From an uncultured Bacilli bacterium (GTDB lineage: Bacteria; Bacillota_I; Bacilli_A; RF39; UBA660): DNA of 61,847 nt. The position numbers and the translations under genes are program-made. Below the pieces are notes generated by a model, which saw only the letters and a program-made list of their open reading frames with translations, had not been told where the DNA came from and searched no databases. Below, one piece after another: positions 16,912 to 25,806 of the stretch. The stretch's first letter is position 1; the number at the start of each line of letters is the position of its first letter. The stretch spans positions 1 through 61,847 of the forward strand of contig CAKOND010000008.1 of the NCBI GenBank assembly GCA_934096945.1. Direction: 5' to 3'.

Positions 16912-17844
16912 ATGATAAAAAAATCTTCAATAAGACGCATCTGCGTAGCAACTCTTGCATTATTTATTTTACTTATAATTTATTTTTTTCCTAGTAATGA
17001 CACAATTATTAAAGAACATTTAAGTTACATAGAAAAAGATGAAATGCCAATATTCTTAGTGGATAATTCTGATTATGTAGCAAGAACCAGTATTGTTAAA
17101 AACAGCAGTGAAATTAATGACCAAATTAAAGAAATAATCGAAGCTTTAACAGAAAACACAAAAAAATCGAATTATATCAGAGATGGATTTAAACCAGTTA
17201 TACCAGAAAATACAAAAATATTAGATTTAAAACTAGAAGAAAACACTCTAACAATTAATTTCAGCAAAGAGTTTTTAAATGTTTCTGAAGCAACTGAAGA
17301 AAAAATGCTTGAAGCAATAATATACTCCTTAACAGAAATAAAAGAAATAAAAAAAATTAGTATTCTCGTGGAAGGAAACAAATTACTAAAACTTCCAAAT
17401 TCTAATAAAAAATTACCTGAAATTTTAGACAAAACATATGGCATTAACAAAATATATAACTTAGATTCCTTAAAAGAAACAACTAAAACAACTATATATT
17501 ATTTGAGCAAAAATAAAGATTATTACTACTATGTACCAGTTACTAAAATAAACAATGAAAAAATGGAACGTGTAGAAATAATCATTAAAGAATTAAAAAG
17601 TACTCCAATTTATCATACAAATTTAATAAGTTATCTCGCAGCATCCGCAAACATGACAAATTACGAGCTTTTAGAAAGTACCATTAGTTTATCATTTAAT
17701 AATTATTTAATTGCCAACATGAAAGAAGAAGATATTCTAGAAGAAGTAAAATATTCAATAGCATTATCAATTCGCGATACATATGGTATAAATGAAGTTA
17801 TTTTTAGCATTCCAGACACTGAAAATTCAAAAATTTCTATTTAA
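16912..17844 (+). CDS. gerM: GerM-like sporulation/germination protein
   Basis: GerM-family proteins act at the spore envelope. In Bacillus GerM helps localise the SpoIIQ-SpoIIIAH channel. The protein has an N-terminal membrane helix (VATLALFILLIIYFFP) and two GerM domains in tandem. The first covers about residues 60-160 (IKEIIEALTENTK...LTINFSKEF), the second about 180-300 (VEIIIKELKSTPIYH...ISLSFNNYL). Length is 310 aa. It follows spoIIIAH and gerE, each with its own terminator, so all three are probably separately transcribed. Confidence 0.85.
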   Translation: MIKKSSIRRICVATLALFILLIIYFFPSNDTIIKEHLSYIEKDEMPIFLVDNSDYVARTSIVKNSSEINDQIKEIIEALTENTKKSNYIRDGFKPVIPENTKILDLKLEENTLTINFSKEFLNVSEATEEKMLEAIIYSLTEIKEIKKISILVEGNKLLKLPNSNKKLPEILDKTYGINKIYNLDSLKETTKTTIYYLSKNKDYYYYVPVTKINNEKMERVEIIIKELKSTPIYHTNLISYLAASANMTNYELLESTISLSFNNYLIANMKEEDILEEVKYSIALSIRDTYGINEVIFSIPDTENSKISI

Positions 17845-17848
17845 TTGA

Positions 17849-17877
17849 ACAAAAAGACTTGCAATAAGTCTTTTTTT
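17849..17877 (+). terminator. gerM terminator
   Basis: AAAAAGACTT pairs with AAGTCTTTTT around a GCAAT loop, five bases after the gerM stop. Confidence 0.85.
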
Positions 17878-17908
17878 ATACTATAATAAATTTATCAGTT
17901 GAAGGAAT

Positions 17909-17985
17909 GTCCTGGTAGCTCAGCTGGATAGAGCAATCGCCTTCTAAGCGATCGGTCGTGAGTTCGAATCTCGCCCAGGACACCA
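17909..17985 (+). tRNA. tRNA-Arg (anticodon TCT)
   Basis: The acceptor stem GTCCTGG pairs with CCAGGAC, followed by A and an encoded CCA. The D-arm has AGCTCAGCTGGATAGAGC. The anticodon loop CTTCTAA gives TCT, decoding AGA/AGG. The T-arm contains GTTCGAATC. Total is 77 nt. Confidence 0.97.
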
Positions 17986-17998
17986 TTTATTTTAATAC

Positions 17999-18036
17999 TA
18001 AAAGCCTAAGAGATATGCGTATTTCTTAGGTTTTTT
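17999..18036 (+). terminator. tRNA-Arg terminator
   Basis: CCTAAGA pairs with TCTTAGG, followed by six T residues, 20 nt after the tRNA. Confidence 0.75.
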
Positions 18037-18447
18037 GTTAATATAAAACTAATACAAGACTATCACAAAGTATCACGACATTACCTATATTATTATCTAA
18101 TTTGGCACTTTTTTCGGCACCACCTTAAGACACCATTTTTGGGCATTACTAATTATCTAAAAAAAATAAAAAATCGAGCAAATAAAAAATGTGTTGTCTA
18201 AAAAATACTATAATTATTTGAAAATAAAAGATGATAATACAAAACTATCAATAGAATTTTAAAATAAGTGTGCGTAAATCGCACACTTATTTCTATTTTA
18301 ACATAGTATATTTATACTTGACTTTTTCAAAATGGGGTGCAAACCCCTATATAAATTTAGTTACCACTAATGGTAATTTTAACATTTAATACCATTTGTA
18401 CTATTTTCAGTTTTCTTTATTTGTTTTTGTATATTATGTAAAATCAT
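18037..18447. other. Non-coding gap with a strong bidirectional hairpin
   Basis: No gene is visible. A perfect 13-bp stem, AAATAAGTGTGCG with CGCACACTTATTT (18263-18293, 5-nt loop), could end transcription from both sides. Smaller dyads follow (GGGGT/ACCCC near 18340, TACCA/TGGTA near 18365). On the minus strand near 18110 a short reading KVVPKKVPN and stop resembles the end of some phage integrases. This is a possible scar of an element at tRNA-Arg, but too short to prove. Confidence 0.5.
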
Positions 18448-19026
18448 TTAACTTGCAAAGGTCTCGTTTTTGCTTAAACTTTCATCAATATCATTTGACT
18501 TTTTCTTAAATATAATATTATAATTTTCGGATGTGCGTGGTAATCTTGTATCTACTCCATCGGAAAAACATTCATTTTTTAAAACATCGCAAGAAACCTG
18601 TTTTAAAGTATTTTTATCTACCAACTGAACGCAAAAATCATTAGGAGATACGTGTATGTTACTATATAGTTTATTATCAACATTATAATAAAATTCTGAA
18701 TCGAAAGGACAAATACCTGCGCAACTACAAGCAGGACGCATTTCTCTTATTATAAAATTTTCTATTTCATAGGATTCACCACTTAATAATGTAATCACAT
18801 TATTACCTTGCACTTCCCACGTTCCAACAAAGTCTTTTATACTTATGGTATTACCATTGACATCTTTTGCTTCTTCCTTATTGACCTCATTTTCTTTTTC
18901 TTTATTGTCATCTACTACTTTTTCATCATTTTTATTGCAATCACATAAACCTAAAACCATACTCCCACATAAGCCTAAAACCACACCCACGCATAACAAT
19001 ATTATTACAAGTACTTTCTTTTTCAT
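18448..19026 (-). CDS. Cys-rich secreted or lipid-anchored protein of unknown function
   Basis: I do not recognise a family. The N-terminus KKKVLVIILLCVGVVLGLCG is a signal sequence; cysteines in GLCG or GLCDC could serve as a lipidation site. A charged Asn/Lys/Glu linker follows to about residue 55. The folded part (KDFVGTWEVQGNNVITL) resembles small lipocalin-like modules by its WEV start. It has eight or so cysteines (PACSCAGICPF, CVQL, SCDVLKNECF), suggesting disulfides. The next gene upstream is another lipoprotein. The 192-aa length and low confidence in any role should be noted. Confidence 0.7.
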   Translation of the reverse strand: MKKKVLVIILLCVGVVLGLCGSMVLGLCDCNKNDEKVVDDNKEKENEVNKEEAKDVNGNTISIKDFVGTWEVQGNNVITLLSGESYEIENFIIREMRPACSCAGICPFDSEFYYNVDNKLYSNIHVSPNDFCVQLVDKNTLKQVSCDVLKNECFSDGVDTRLPRTSENYNIIFKKKSNDIDESLSKNETFAS

Positions 19027-19078
19027 CTTTTCTCACTTTCTCTTTATTTTATTAGTTAATATGACAATCAATTAATCA

Positions 19079-19984
19079 TTAAAACAAAATATCATTTTTA
19101 ATAAGATATCCACCTTTTAGTAAGGAATATTTTTTCCCCAAAAATACAATATCTTTTTTATATTTAGAATAAATAGGACTCTTTATCAATTCTTTTTGAC
19201 ATTCTATATCAACATATTTTTCACAATCTTCTTTATTCTTGTAAGTATAAAAATAAAGGTCATCATTTGTTAAAAGGTATTGATAATTGCCATTTTCTGT
19301 ATAATAAAATGAACCATACATTGCACTTTTAATATTTCCATATTCTTGGTTATTAAAATAAATGTTTTCACTTATAAAATTATAATTGCCATCAAATATT
19401 TGTTTATATATAATTCCATCTTCTTTTAAAATTAATTTTACATAGTTACTAAAAAAACCATTCTCATAAAAATCATCTTCAACCAATATTTGTTTTAAAT
19501 TTTCTTGTAAAATAAATTTTTCATAAGATTCAATATTTAATTCTTTAAAACTACTATCAAAAAGATTATTTAATTCATCTTTAGTATCAATAGAAAGTCG
19601 ATATAATTTTTTATCATTTGAAATAGCGTAATAATTTTCATAAGACCTAATAACTTTATTTAAACTAAAATCATAGTCTACTTTGATGCAATTTTGATTG
19701 TTACTAAATTTTTGTTTTCCGTCTAAATATAGCTTAAGATAATAATTATTTGTTAAGATTACAACGTAATTTTCTTGAGAAATAAAACTTGCTATTTCTT
19801 TAATATCATCACTTTGTATTTCATTTAATAAATTACAGCTAAAGGTTTCGTTGTTACCATACAATTTTAAATTTTGTTCCTTTATGTAACCAATTAAAGA
19901 GCTTTCTTTATCTTTTTGCTTTTCACATCCACAAACACAACATAACAATATTGTACATAATATTATTGATTTTATTTTTTTCAT
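19079..19984 (-). CDS. Putative lipoprotein of unknown function
   Basis: The 301-aa product has a lipoprotein signal, IILCTILLCCVCGCEKQKDK, with Cys20 as the likely lipidated residue. The rest is rich in Tyr, Asn and Lys and is predicted mainly beta. Repeated patterns such as NNYYLKLYLDG, ENYYAISNDKKLYRL and TNDDLYFYTYKN suggest a beta-propeller-like or repeated-sheet fold. No catalytic motif is seen. It precedes the Cys-rich secreted protein with 52 nt between, so the two may share a transcript. Confidence 0.7.
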   Translation of the reverse strand: MKKIKSIILCTILLCCVCGCEKQKDKESSLIGYIKEQNLKLYGNNETFSCNLLNEIQSDDIKEIASFISQENYVVILTNNYYLKLYLDGKQKFSNNQNCIKVDYDFSLNKVIRSYENYYAISNDKKLYRLSIDTKDELNNLFDSSFKELNIESYEKFILQENLKQILVEDDFYENGFFSNYVKLILKEDGIIYKQIFDGNYNFISENIYFNNQEYGNIKSAMYGSFYYTENGNYQYLLTNDDLYFYTYKNKEDCEKYVDIECQKELIKSPIYSKYKKDIVFLGKKYSLLKGGYLIKNDILF

Positions 19985-20111
19985 TTTTCATTTCTCCTTC
20001 ACATCAATTATATAATATTTTATCCACAAGTGATAGATAAAATTGTTGTTTTCTTTTCTCTTATTTGATTTAATATATACAAAAAAAGTTAACGTGTCCT
20101 TTACTATATTA

Positions 20112-20513
20112 TTATTTATTAAAATTTAAACTAACATCAATTTCTTTTTCTTTAATCATTAACAAATATAAAAGTTCATTAGACATATTAATTAATTTTT
20201 TACATTCAAAATCCATTTTTTCTAAAGTATCTCTTTCTGTTACTTTTTGACTTTGCATAGATATCATTACAAGTTTTCTGTCAATCATATTTCTAAATAT
20301 TTTTATTTTTTCATAAGATTCACAACATAACTCATCATAATTAATAATAAACTCACTACTAAGAACCATTTTTTTAGATCTATCATCTAATATTTCCACA
20401 AAATCTAAACCTAAACTTTCATCTATATAATAACTAATATCAAATGGTTTACCAAATATTAAGCTTAAATCTCTTTTTTGCACATATACTTTATTATTTC
20501 TAATCATTTTCAT
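20112..20513 (-). CDS. Hypothetical protein (133 aa)
   Basis: The family is not recognised. The protein begins MKMIRNNKVYVQKRDLSLIF, has no signal or membrane segment, and ends with a helical region rich in Lys and Glu. Two adjacent cysteines lie in DELCCESYEKI. AAGGA lies 8 nt before the ATG. A TATAAT is just upstream, and the terminator of the nrdD operon separates it from that operon, so it is monocistronic. Confidence 0.65.
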   Translation of the reverse strand: MKMIRNNKVYVQKRDLSLIFGKPFDISYYIDESLGLDFVEILDDRSKKMVLSSEFIINYDELCCESYEKIKIFRNMIDRKLVMISMQSQKVTERDTLEKMDFECKKLINMSNELLYLLMIKEKEIDVSLNFNK

Positions 20514-20546
20514 AAAATCAGTCCTTGTGAATAACTATTATACCTT

Positions 20547-20580
20547 TATTATATGAAAAAAGCTAGCTTTTTAGCTAACT
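20547..20580 (-). terminator. nrdD operon terminator
   Basis: On the minus strand AGTTAGCT pairs with AGCTAGCT around AAAA and is followed by six T residues, right after the small glycyl-radical gene. Confidence 0.8.
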
Positions 20581-20763
20581 TTATTTATTACAAGAGCAAG
20601 TTTTAAAAGTATGTTTTACTCTATCATGTTCTTCAGCTTTTTTACCATTATTGAAACGTTCTACTGTACCTACTAAATATCCTGTAATTCTTCTAATTCT
20701 TTCAAATTCTACTCCTTCACCTGTTACTTTTTTTGATTTTACTTCTTCTTCAATTTTTTCCAT
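20581..20763 (-). CDS. Separate glycyl-radical domain of anaerobic ribonucleotide reductase
   Basis: The 60-aa product contains RRITGYLVGTVERFNN and KKAEEHDRVKHT, the C-terminal glycyl-radical loop of class III NrdD, with the radical Gly in RITGYL. Here it is a separate gene 11 nt after the main nrdD frame and in another frame. It has its own AAGGAG overlapping the nrdD stop codon, so it is coupled but independently translated. It presumably docks into the NrdD barrel. The protein ends in a CSC motif. An NrdG activase gene is not in this window. Confidence 0.85.
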   Translation of the reverse strand: MEKIEEEVKSKKVTGEGVEFERIRRITGYLVGTVERFNNGKKAEEHDRVKHTFKTCSCNK

Positions 20764-20774
20764 ACTACTTCTCC

Positions 20775-23093
20775 TTATTCCTTTCCTTCTAATCTTTTTA
20801 GTAAATCAACACTAACTGGTTCACCAGTTTTTCTACCACATCTTGGACATACATCCTTAATAATTCCAACATATCCACAAACTGGATCTCTATCTACCGG
20901 ATGGTTTATTGCACCATATCCAATATCACTTTCTTTCATTATTCTAACTACACTTTCAAATGCTTCTAAGTTATCTGATGGATCACCATCAAGTTCAATA
21001 TAACTGATATGTCCAGCATTCGTAAACTTATGATATGCTCCTTCAAGTTTTAATTTATCCGCAATTGATATATTGTAATAAACTGGAACATGAAATGAAT
21101 TTGTATAATAAGCTCTATCTGTTACTCCTTTAATTTTACCATATATATCTCTATCAATATTTACAAATCTTCCAGACAATCCTTCAGCTGGTGTAGCCAA
21201 AAGTGTAAAATTCAAATTATACTTTGCACTATACTCATCACATTTTGCTCTCATATGACTAACAATTTCTATTCCAAGTTTTTGTGATTCTTCAGATTCA
21301 CCATGATGTTTTAGTGTCAAAGCCTTTAAACATTCAGCAAGGCCAATAAAACCAATTGAAAGTGTACCATGTTTTAATACTTTCTTTAATTTATCATTTG
21401 GTTTTAACCTATCACTATCAAGCCAGACTCCTTGCCCCATCAAAAATGGGAAATTATATACTCTTTTATTACATTGAATATCATATCTTTCAAGTAATTG
21501 ATCTTTAACAAGTTCCATTAATTCATCAAGTTCTTCATAAAATCCTTCCATATCAGCTTTATCCAAAGCATCCTTACCAACAATACCATGTTTAATACCA
21601 ATTCTAGGAAGATTAATTGATGTAAATGAAAGATTTCCTCTTCCTGGTGTAATTTGTTTATCAGGGTCAACCACATTTCCTATAACTCTTGTACGGCATC
21701 CCATATAACCTACTTCAGTACGATAGTCTCCAGCTTTATAATAAGGTTTATTAAATGATGAATCCAAGAAAGACCAATTTGGAAATAATCTCTTAGCAGA
21801 AACCCTTAAACTTAATTTAAATAAATCATAGTTAGGGTCTTCAGGATTATAGTTAACGCCTTCTTTTACTTTAAATATTGAAATTGGGAATATCGGTGTT
21901 TCACCATGTCCAAGTCCCGCTTCACTAGCAAGCATATAGTTCTTAGTAACCATTCTACCTTCACTAGATGTATCTGTACCAAAGTTAATTGATGAAAATG
22001 GTACTTGAGCTCCAGCTCTTGAATGCATTGTATTTAAATTATGAACAAAAGCTTCCATTGCTTGATATGTTCTCTTTTCAGTTTTTTCCAAAGATTTCTT
22101 TAATGCTAAATCAAACATTCTTTTTAAAAGTTCTGAATCTTTATAATATTTTTCAAAATAATCAACAGTTATATCTATGGTACTAATTTTAGCAATATCT
22201 TTTTCAATACTATTCATATTGATAAAATCATTCAAATCTTCTAAATCAACATAATCCTTAATAGATGTTTTAACCATTTTTTTAAATGTTTTTAAAACAC
22301 CTGGTGCTAAATAATAATCAAATGCCGGAACACTTTGTCCACCATGTTGATCATTTTGATTTGATTGAATAGCTATCGCAGCAAGTGCTGAATAACTCAT
22401 AATATCATTTGGTTCTCTTAAATGTCCATGACCAGTTGAAAATCCATTTTTAAATAGTTTATCTAAATCAATTTGCATACATGTTGTGGTACCCATTGCT
22501 TCAAAATCCATATCATGAATATGAATATATCCCTCATCATGAGCATCCGCAAATTTTTTCTTCATTAAATATGATTTAGCAAATTCTCTAGAAACATTTG
22601 AACCAAATTGAAGCATAGTTCCCATTGCTGAATTTCCATCTATATTACCATTTTCTCTTTTAGCATCATCTTCTGCTGCACTTTTTAGAGCAAGTCCTTC
22701 TAAAGTCTTTAAAAACTTATGACTTCTTTTATCATCAGTAAATGCTTCTCTCGCTTTTGTTCTATTTTCCCTATATTCAGCAAAATTTTCATAAACATCA
22801 TCATATTTATCTTTTTTCAAAGTATCTTCAATTATATCTTGAATATCTTCAATCTTAATACTTGCTTTATCACTATAATCTTTTTCAATTTTCTTAATTA
22901 CGTGACCATATACTTTTTGAATATCACCAGATGAATATTTTAAAATTTCATCGTCATCCTCATTAGTGACTTTAATACTATCAAAGCCCTTTTTAATTGC
23001 CATGGCTATCTTAGTTCCATTAAAACTTACTTTAGAACCATTTCTTTTAACCACTTTAATCGTTTCAAAAAATTCTTCTTCTTTATTTGGCAT
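20775..23093 (-). CDS. nrdD: Anaerobic ribonucleoside-triphosphate reductase, catalytic body
   Basis: Class III reductase makes dNTPs from NTPs without oxygen. The N-terminal ATP-cone (KVVKRNGSKVSFNGTKIAMAI) is followed by the ten-stranded barrel, with HDMDFEAMGTTTCMQIDL, NTMHSRAGAQVPFSSINFGT and GNLSFTSINLPRIG. Near the end the zinc-site cysteines occur in DPVCGYVG and CPRCGRKTG. The 772-aa protein stops there, lacking the RxxGYL glycyl-radical segment. That segment is supplied by the adjacent 60-aa gene. The GGAAGG site supports the ATG. Confidence 0.93.
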   Translation of the reverse strand: MPNKEEEFFETIKVVKRNGSKVSFNGTKIAMAIKKGFDSIKVTNEDDDEILKYSSGDIQKVYGHVIKKIEKDYSDKASIKIEDIQDIIEDTLKKDKYDDVYENFAEYRENRTKAREAFTDDKRSHKFLKTLEGLALKSAAEDDAKRENGNIDGNSAMGTMLQFGSNVSREFAKSYLMKKKFADAHDEGYIHIHDMDFEAMGTTTCMQIDLDKLFKNGFSTGHGHLREPNDIMSYSALAAIAIQSNQNDQHGGQSVPAFDYYLAPGVLKTFKKMVKTSIKDYVDLEDLNDFINMNSIEKDIAKISTIDITVDYFEKYYKDSELLKRMFDLALKKSLEKTEKRTYQAMEAFVHNLNTMHSRAGAQVPFSSINFGTDTSSEGRMVTKNYMLASEAGLGHGETPIFPISIFKVKEGVNYNPEDPNYDLFKLSLRVSAKRLFPNWSFLDSSFNKPYYKAGDYRTEVGYMGCRTRVIGNVVDPDKQITPGRGNLSFTSINLPRIGIKHGIVGKDALDKADMEGFYEELDELMELVKDQLLERYDIQCNKRVYNFPFLMGQGVWLDSDRLKPNDKLKKVLKHGTLSIGFIGLAECLKALTLKHHGESEESQKLGIEIVSHMRAKCDEYSAKYNLNFTLLATPAEGLSGRFVNIDRDIYGKIKGVTDRAYYTNSFHVPVYYNISIADKLKLEGAYHKFTNAGHISYIELDGDPSDNLEAFESVVRIMKESDIGYGAINHPVDRDPVCGYVGIIKDVCPRCGRKTGEPVSVDLLKRLEGKE

Positions 23094-23459
23094 AATACTT
23101 ACCTTCCCTTCACAATTTCATTATAGTATACTCCAAGATAATTGTCTATCAAAATTTAACTTTTTTATTTTTCTAAAAATTTCAAAACATCAATTTTACT
23201 CCTAATTTTCGTTGTTCGTATTTTCGAACAACATTACACAAACCCTTATATTTTCTAGCAAAATTTCATTTTTTCAAAAAAATTATATTTTTTGACATTT
23301 CTTTACTTTTTGTATTTTTTATTTTTCATAAAATTGACATTTTGTTTTTTATATATAAAAAACCTTGAATTTATTCTTTTAAAATTTACCATTTTTATAA
23401 CTTTGACTTGCGCATTTTCTTTTATTTGCTATAATATGATTATGTAAGGACGTGATTTT
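23094..23459. promoter_or_regulatory. nrdD-murC divergent control region
   Basis: This AT-rich gap has no gene. An 8-bp perfect inverted repeat, GTTGTTCG with CGAACAAC (23211-23232, 6-nt spacer), lies upstream of nrdD and is a candidate operator. It does not match the NrdR box I know. For murC, an extended -10 TGCTATAAT ends at 23435, with a weak TTGCGC -35 sixteen bases earlier; AAGGACGTGA is the ribosome site. Confidence 0.5.
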
Positions 23460-24818
23460 ATGTTTAACAATAAAAAAATACATTTAATTGGCATCGGTGG
23501 CATCAGCATGAGTAGTATTGCTTTAATGCTAAAAAATATGAATGCTTTAGTTACTGGCAGTGACTTAACAGAATCTGACATTACCAAAAATTTAAACGAG
23601 TCTGGAATTAAAGTTTTATATGGGCATCACCCCGAATTAGTTAAAGATGCAGATATCATAGTTTATACAGCAGCCATTCATGAAGATGACCCAGAAAGAA
23701 AAGAAGCTAAAAATCTAAACAAACCAACCTTTGAACGAGCAGAATTTCTTGGCATGCTTATGAAAGAATTCAAAAATTCTTTATGTGTATCAGGAACTCA
23801 TGGTAAAAGTACCACAACTGGAATGCTTAGTTTAATATTTTTGGAAGCTGGTCTTAATCCCACAATCCAAGTCGGAGCTATAATGCCTGAAATAAATGGC
23901 AACACTCACCTTGGTAGTCACGATTATTTTGTTATGGAAGCTTGTGAATATGTTGATTCATTTTTACATTTTCATCCAACTAGTGCCATCATAACCAATA
24001 TTGATAATGACCATCTTGATTATTTTAAAAATTTAGACAATATCAAAAAATCATTTTATAAATATGTTAGTTTACTTCCAGAAAATGGTTATCTTGTAAA
24101 AAATAATGATGATAAAAATTCTGATGAATTAGATAAATACACTAAAGCTAAAGTAATTACTTGTGGTATAAACAAAGAATCAAATTATATGGCAAAAAAT
24201 ATAACTAGTAACAACTTAGGTCATTATTCTTATGACTTATATAAAGATAATAATTTTTTAATAACTATTAATTTAAATATCAATGGGTATCATAATATTT
24301 ATAATTCTTTGGCAGCCTTTGCACTTGCTCATGAATATATTTTAGATGTCTCTGTAATTAAAAATGCTATAGAAAAATACCATGGCGTAGGTCGAAGATT
24401 TGAATATCTTGGAAAATATAATGGTGCATACATTTATGATGATTATGCCCATCACCCATCTGAAATTAAAACAACACTCGAAAGTGTTAAAAGTGTAAAA
24501 CACAAATCTTCTTGGGCAGTATTTCAATCACACACCTATTCAAGAACAAAAGAACACTTAGATGCTTTTGCAAATGTTCTAGCAAATTTTGACCACATTA
24601 TTATTGCTAAAATATATCCAGCTCGAGAAACTAATACTTTTAATATTTCCGAAAGTATGTTAGTGGATAAAATAAAGGATAAAAACCCAAACGTAATTTA
24701 TATAGATGACTTTGATAAAATTGTAGAATTTTTAAAAGAAAATGTCAAAGAAGAAGATTTAGTAATAACAATCGGAGCTGGTCCAATAAACTATGTATCA
24801 AAAAAACTTGTAGATTAA
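23460..24818 (+). CDS. murC: UDP-N-acetylmuramate--L-alanine ligase
   Basis: MurC adds the first amino acid to the peptidoglycan precursor in the cytoplasm. It has the N-terminal nucleotide-sugar domain (HLIGIGGISMSSIALML), the ATP loop GTHGKSTTTGM near residue 112, and EACEYVDSFLHFHPTSAIIT. In the C-terminal domain IYDDYAHHPSEIKTTL is characteristic of MurC. Length is 452 aa, normal. The last codons fold into a terminator shared with convergent dusB. Confidence 0.96.
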   Translation: MFNNKKIHLIGIGGISMSSIALMLKNMNALVTGSDLTESDITKNLNESGIKVLYGHHPELVKDADIIVYTAAIHEDDPERKEAKNLNKPTFERAEFLGMLMKEFKNSLCVSGTHGKSTTTGMLSLIFLEAGLNPTIQVGAIMPEINGNTHLGSHDYFVMEACEYVDSFLHFHPTSAIITNIDNDHLDYFKNLDNIKKSFYKYVSLLPENGYLVKNNDDKNSDELDKYTKAKVITCGINKESNYMAKNITSNNLGHYSYDLYKDNNFLITINLNINGYHNIYNSLAAFALAHEYILDVSVIKNAIEKYHGVGRRFEYLGKYNGAYIYDDYAHHPSEIKTTLESVKSVKHKSSWAVFQSHTYSRTKEHLDAFANVLANFDHIIIAKIYPARETNTFNISESMLVDKIKDKNPNVIYIDDFDKIVEFLKENVKEEDLVITIGAGPINYVSKKLVD

Positions 24819-24835
24819 CTTTCTACAAGCTTTTT
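24801..24835. terminator. Shared bidirectional terminator of murC and dusB
   Basis: CTTGTAGA (24807-24814) pairs with TCTACAAG (24822-24829). It is preceded by six A and followed by T residues, so it works both ways. Both stop codons lie within the hairpin. Confidence 0.8.
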
Positions 24836-25806
24836 ATTTGATTTCTATAATCCTCTAAAATAATTATTATTTCTTCTTTGCTTTTTCCTTTACATACTAA
24901 ATTTTTAATATTACTTGCATCAGGCATACCTTTTAAATAATTAAGTAAATGCATTCGCATTTCTAAGACAGCTGCTCTTTCTCCTTTATCTTCACACAAC
25001 TTATCCAAATGATATTCCATCATATCAAGCTTTTCATCATAACTTATTTTTACTGGTTCTAATCCATTTTCTAAATAATTCTTGCATTCTTTAATAAGCC
25101 AAGGATTACCAAGAAGACCTCTGCCAATCATAACTGCAGTGCATCCTGTCTCATCAAGCATCCTTTTAGCATCATAACATGAAAGCACATCTCCATTGCC
25201 AATCACAGGAATTGATACACTTTGAACAACTTCTTTAATTACATTCCAATCTGCTTTACCAGAGTAACCTTGTGCTCTTGTTCTAGCATGCACAGTTATA
25301 GCACTAGCTCCATTTTTTTCACATATTTTAGCTATTTCCACAGCATTAATACTATTTGCATCCCAACCACTTCTTATTTTAACAGTAATTGGTACATTTA
25401 CAGCATTTACAACAGCTTTAACTATTTCTCCGACCTTCTCAGGATTTTTTAAAAGTGCACTTCCCGCTTGATTTTTTATTGCCACTTTAGGAACTGGACA
25501 TCCCATATTTATGTCAATGATATCTGGATGCATTTTTTCTTCTACAATTTTAGCTGCTTCCACAAAAGAATTTATATCACTTCCAAATATTTGTTGACTA
25601 ATTGGTCTTTCATCATCATTCATTTTGAGAAGTTCAAAAGTCTTTTCATTTCCATAAGTTATAGCTTTATCACTTACCATTTCTGCAACAACAAGTGATG
25701 CTCCCATAGTCTTACAAATTCTTCTAAAAGTCATGTTGCTTATACCGGCCATTGGTGCTACAACAATTTGTCCATTAATTTTAACATTTCCAATATAAAA
25801 ACTCAT
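24823..25806 (-). CDS. dusB: tRNA-dihydrouridine synthase DusB
   Basis: Dus enzymes reduce uridines in the tRNA D-loop with FMN. The 327-aa protein has the barrel motifs VAPMAGISNMTFRRICKTMG, DINMGCPVPKVAIKNQAGSAL (with the catalytic Cys of the family), AITVHARTRAQGYSGKADW and VIGNGDVLS, then MIGRGLLGNPW. All match DusB. Its ATG overlaps the pduL stop by 4 nt, so the two are coupled. Confidence 0.95.
   Translation of the reverse strand: MSFYIGNVKINGQIVVAPMAGISNMTFRRICKTMGASLVVAEMVSDKAITYGNEKTFELLKMNDDERPISQQIFGSDINSFVEAAKIVEEKMHPDIIDINMGCPVPKVAIKNQAGSALLKNPEKVGEIVKAVVNAVNVPITVKIRSGWDANSINAVEIAKICEKNGASAITVHARTRAQGYSGKADWNVIKEVVQSVSIPVIGNGDVLSCYDAKRMLDETGCTAVMIGRGLLGNPWLIKECKNYLENGLEPVKISYDEKLDMMEYHLDKLCEDKGERAAVLEMRMHLLNYLKGMPDASNIKNLVCKGKSKEEIIIILEDYRNQIKSL

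Noticed and set aside
17172..17450. Open frame on the minus strand inside gerM
   Set aside because: It is a shadow of the gerM coding sequence, without a ribosome site or recognisable product; other such overlaps were left out for the same reason.
18090..18135. Integrase C-terminus after tRNA-Arg
   Set aside because: Only about nine residues (KVVPKKVPN) match from memory; no other integrase motif or clear att repeat is present.
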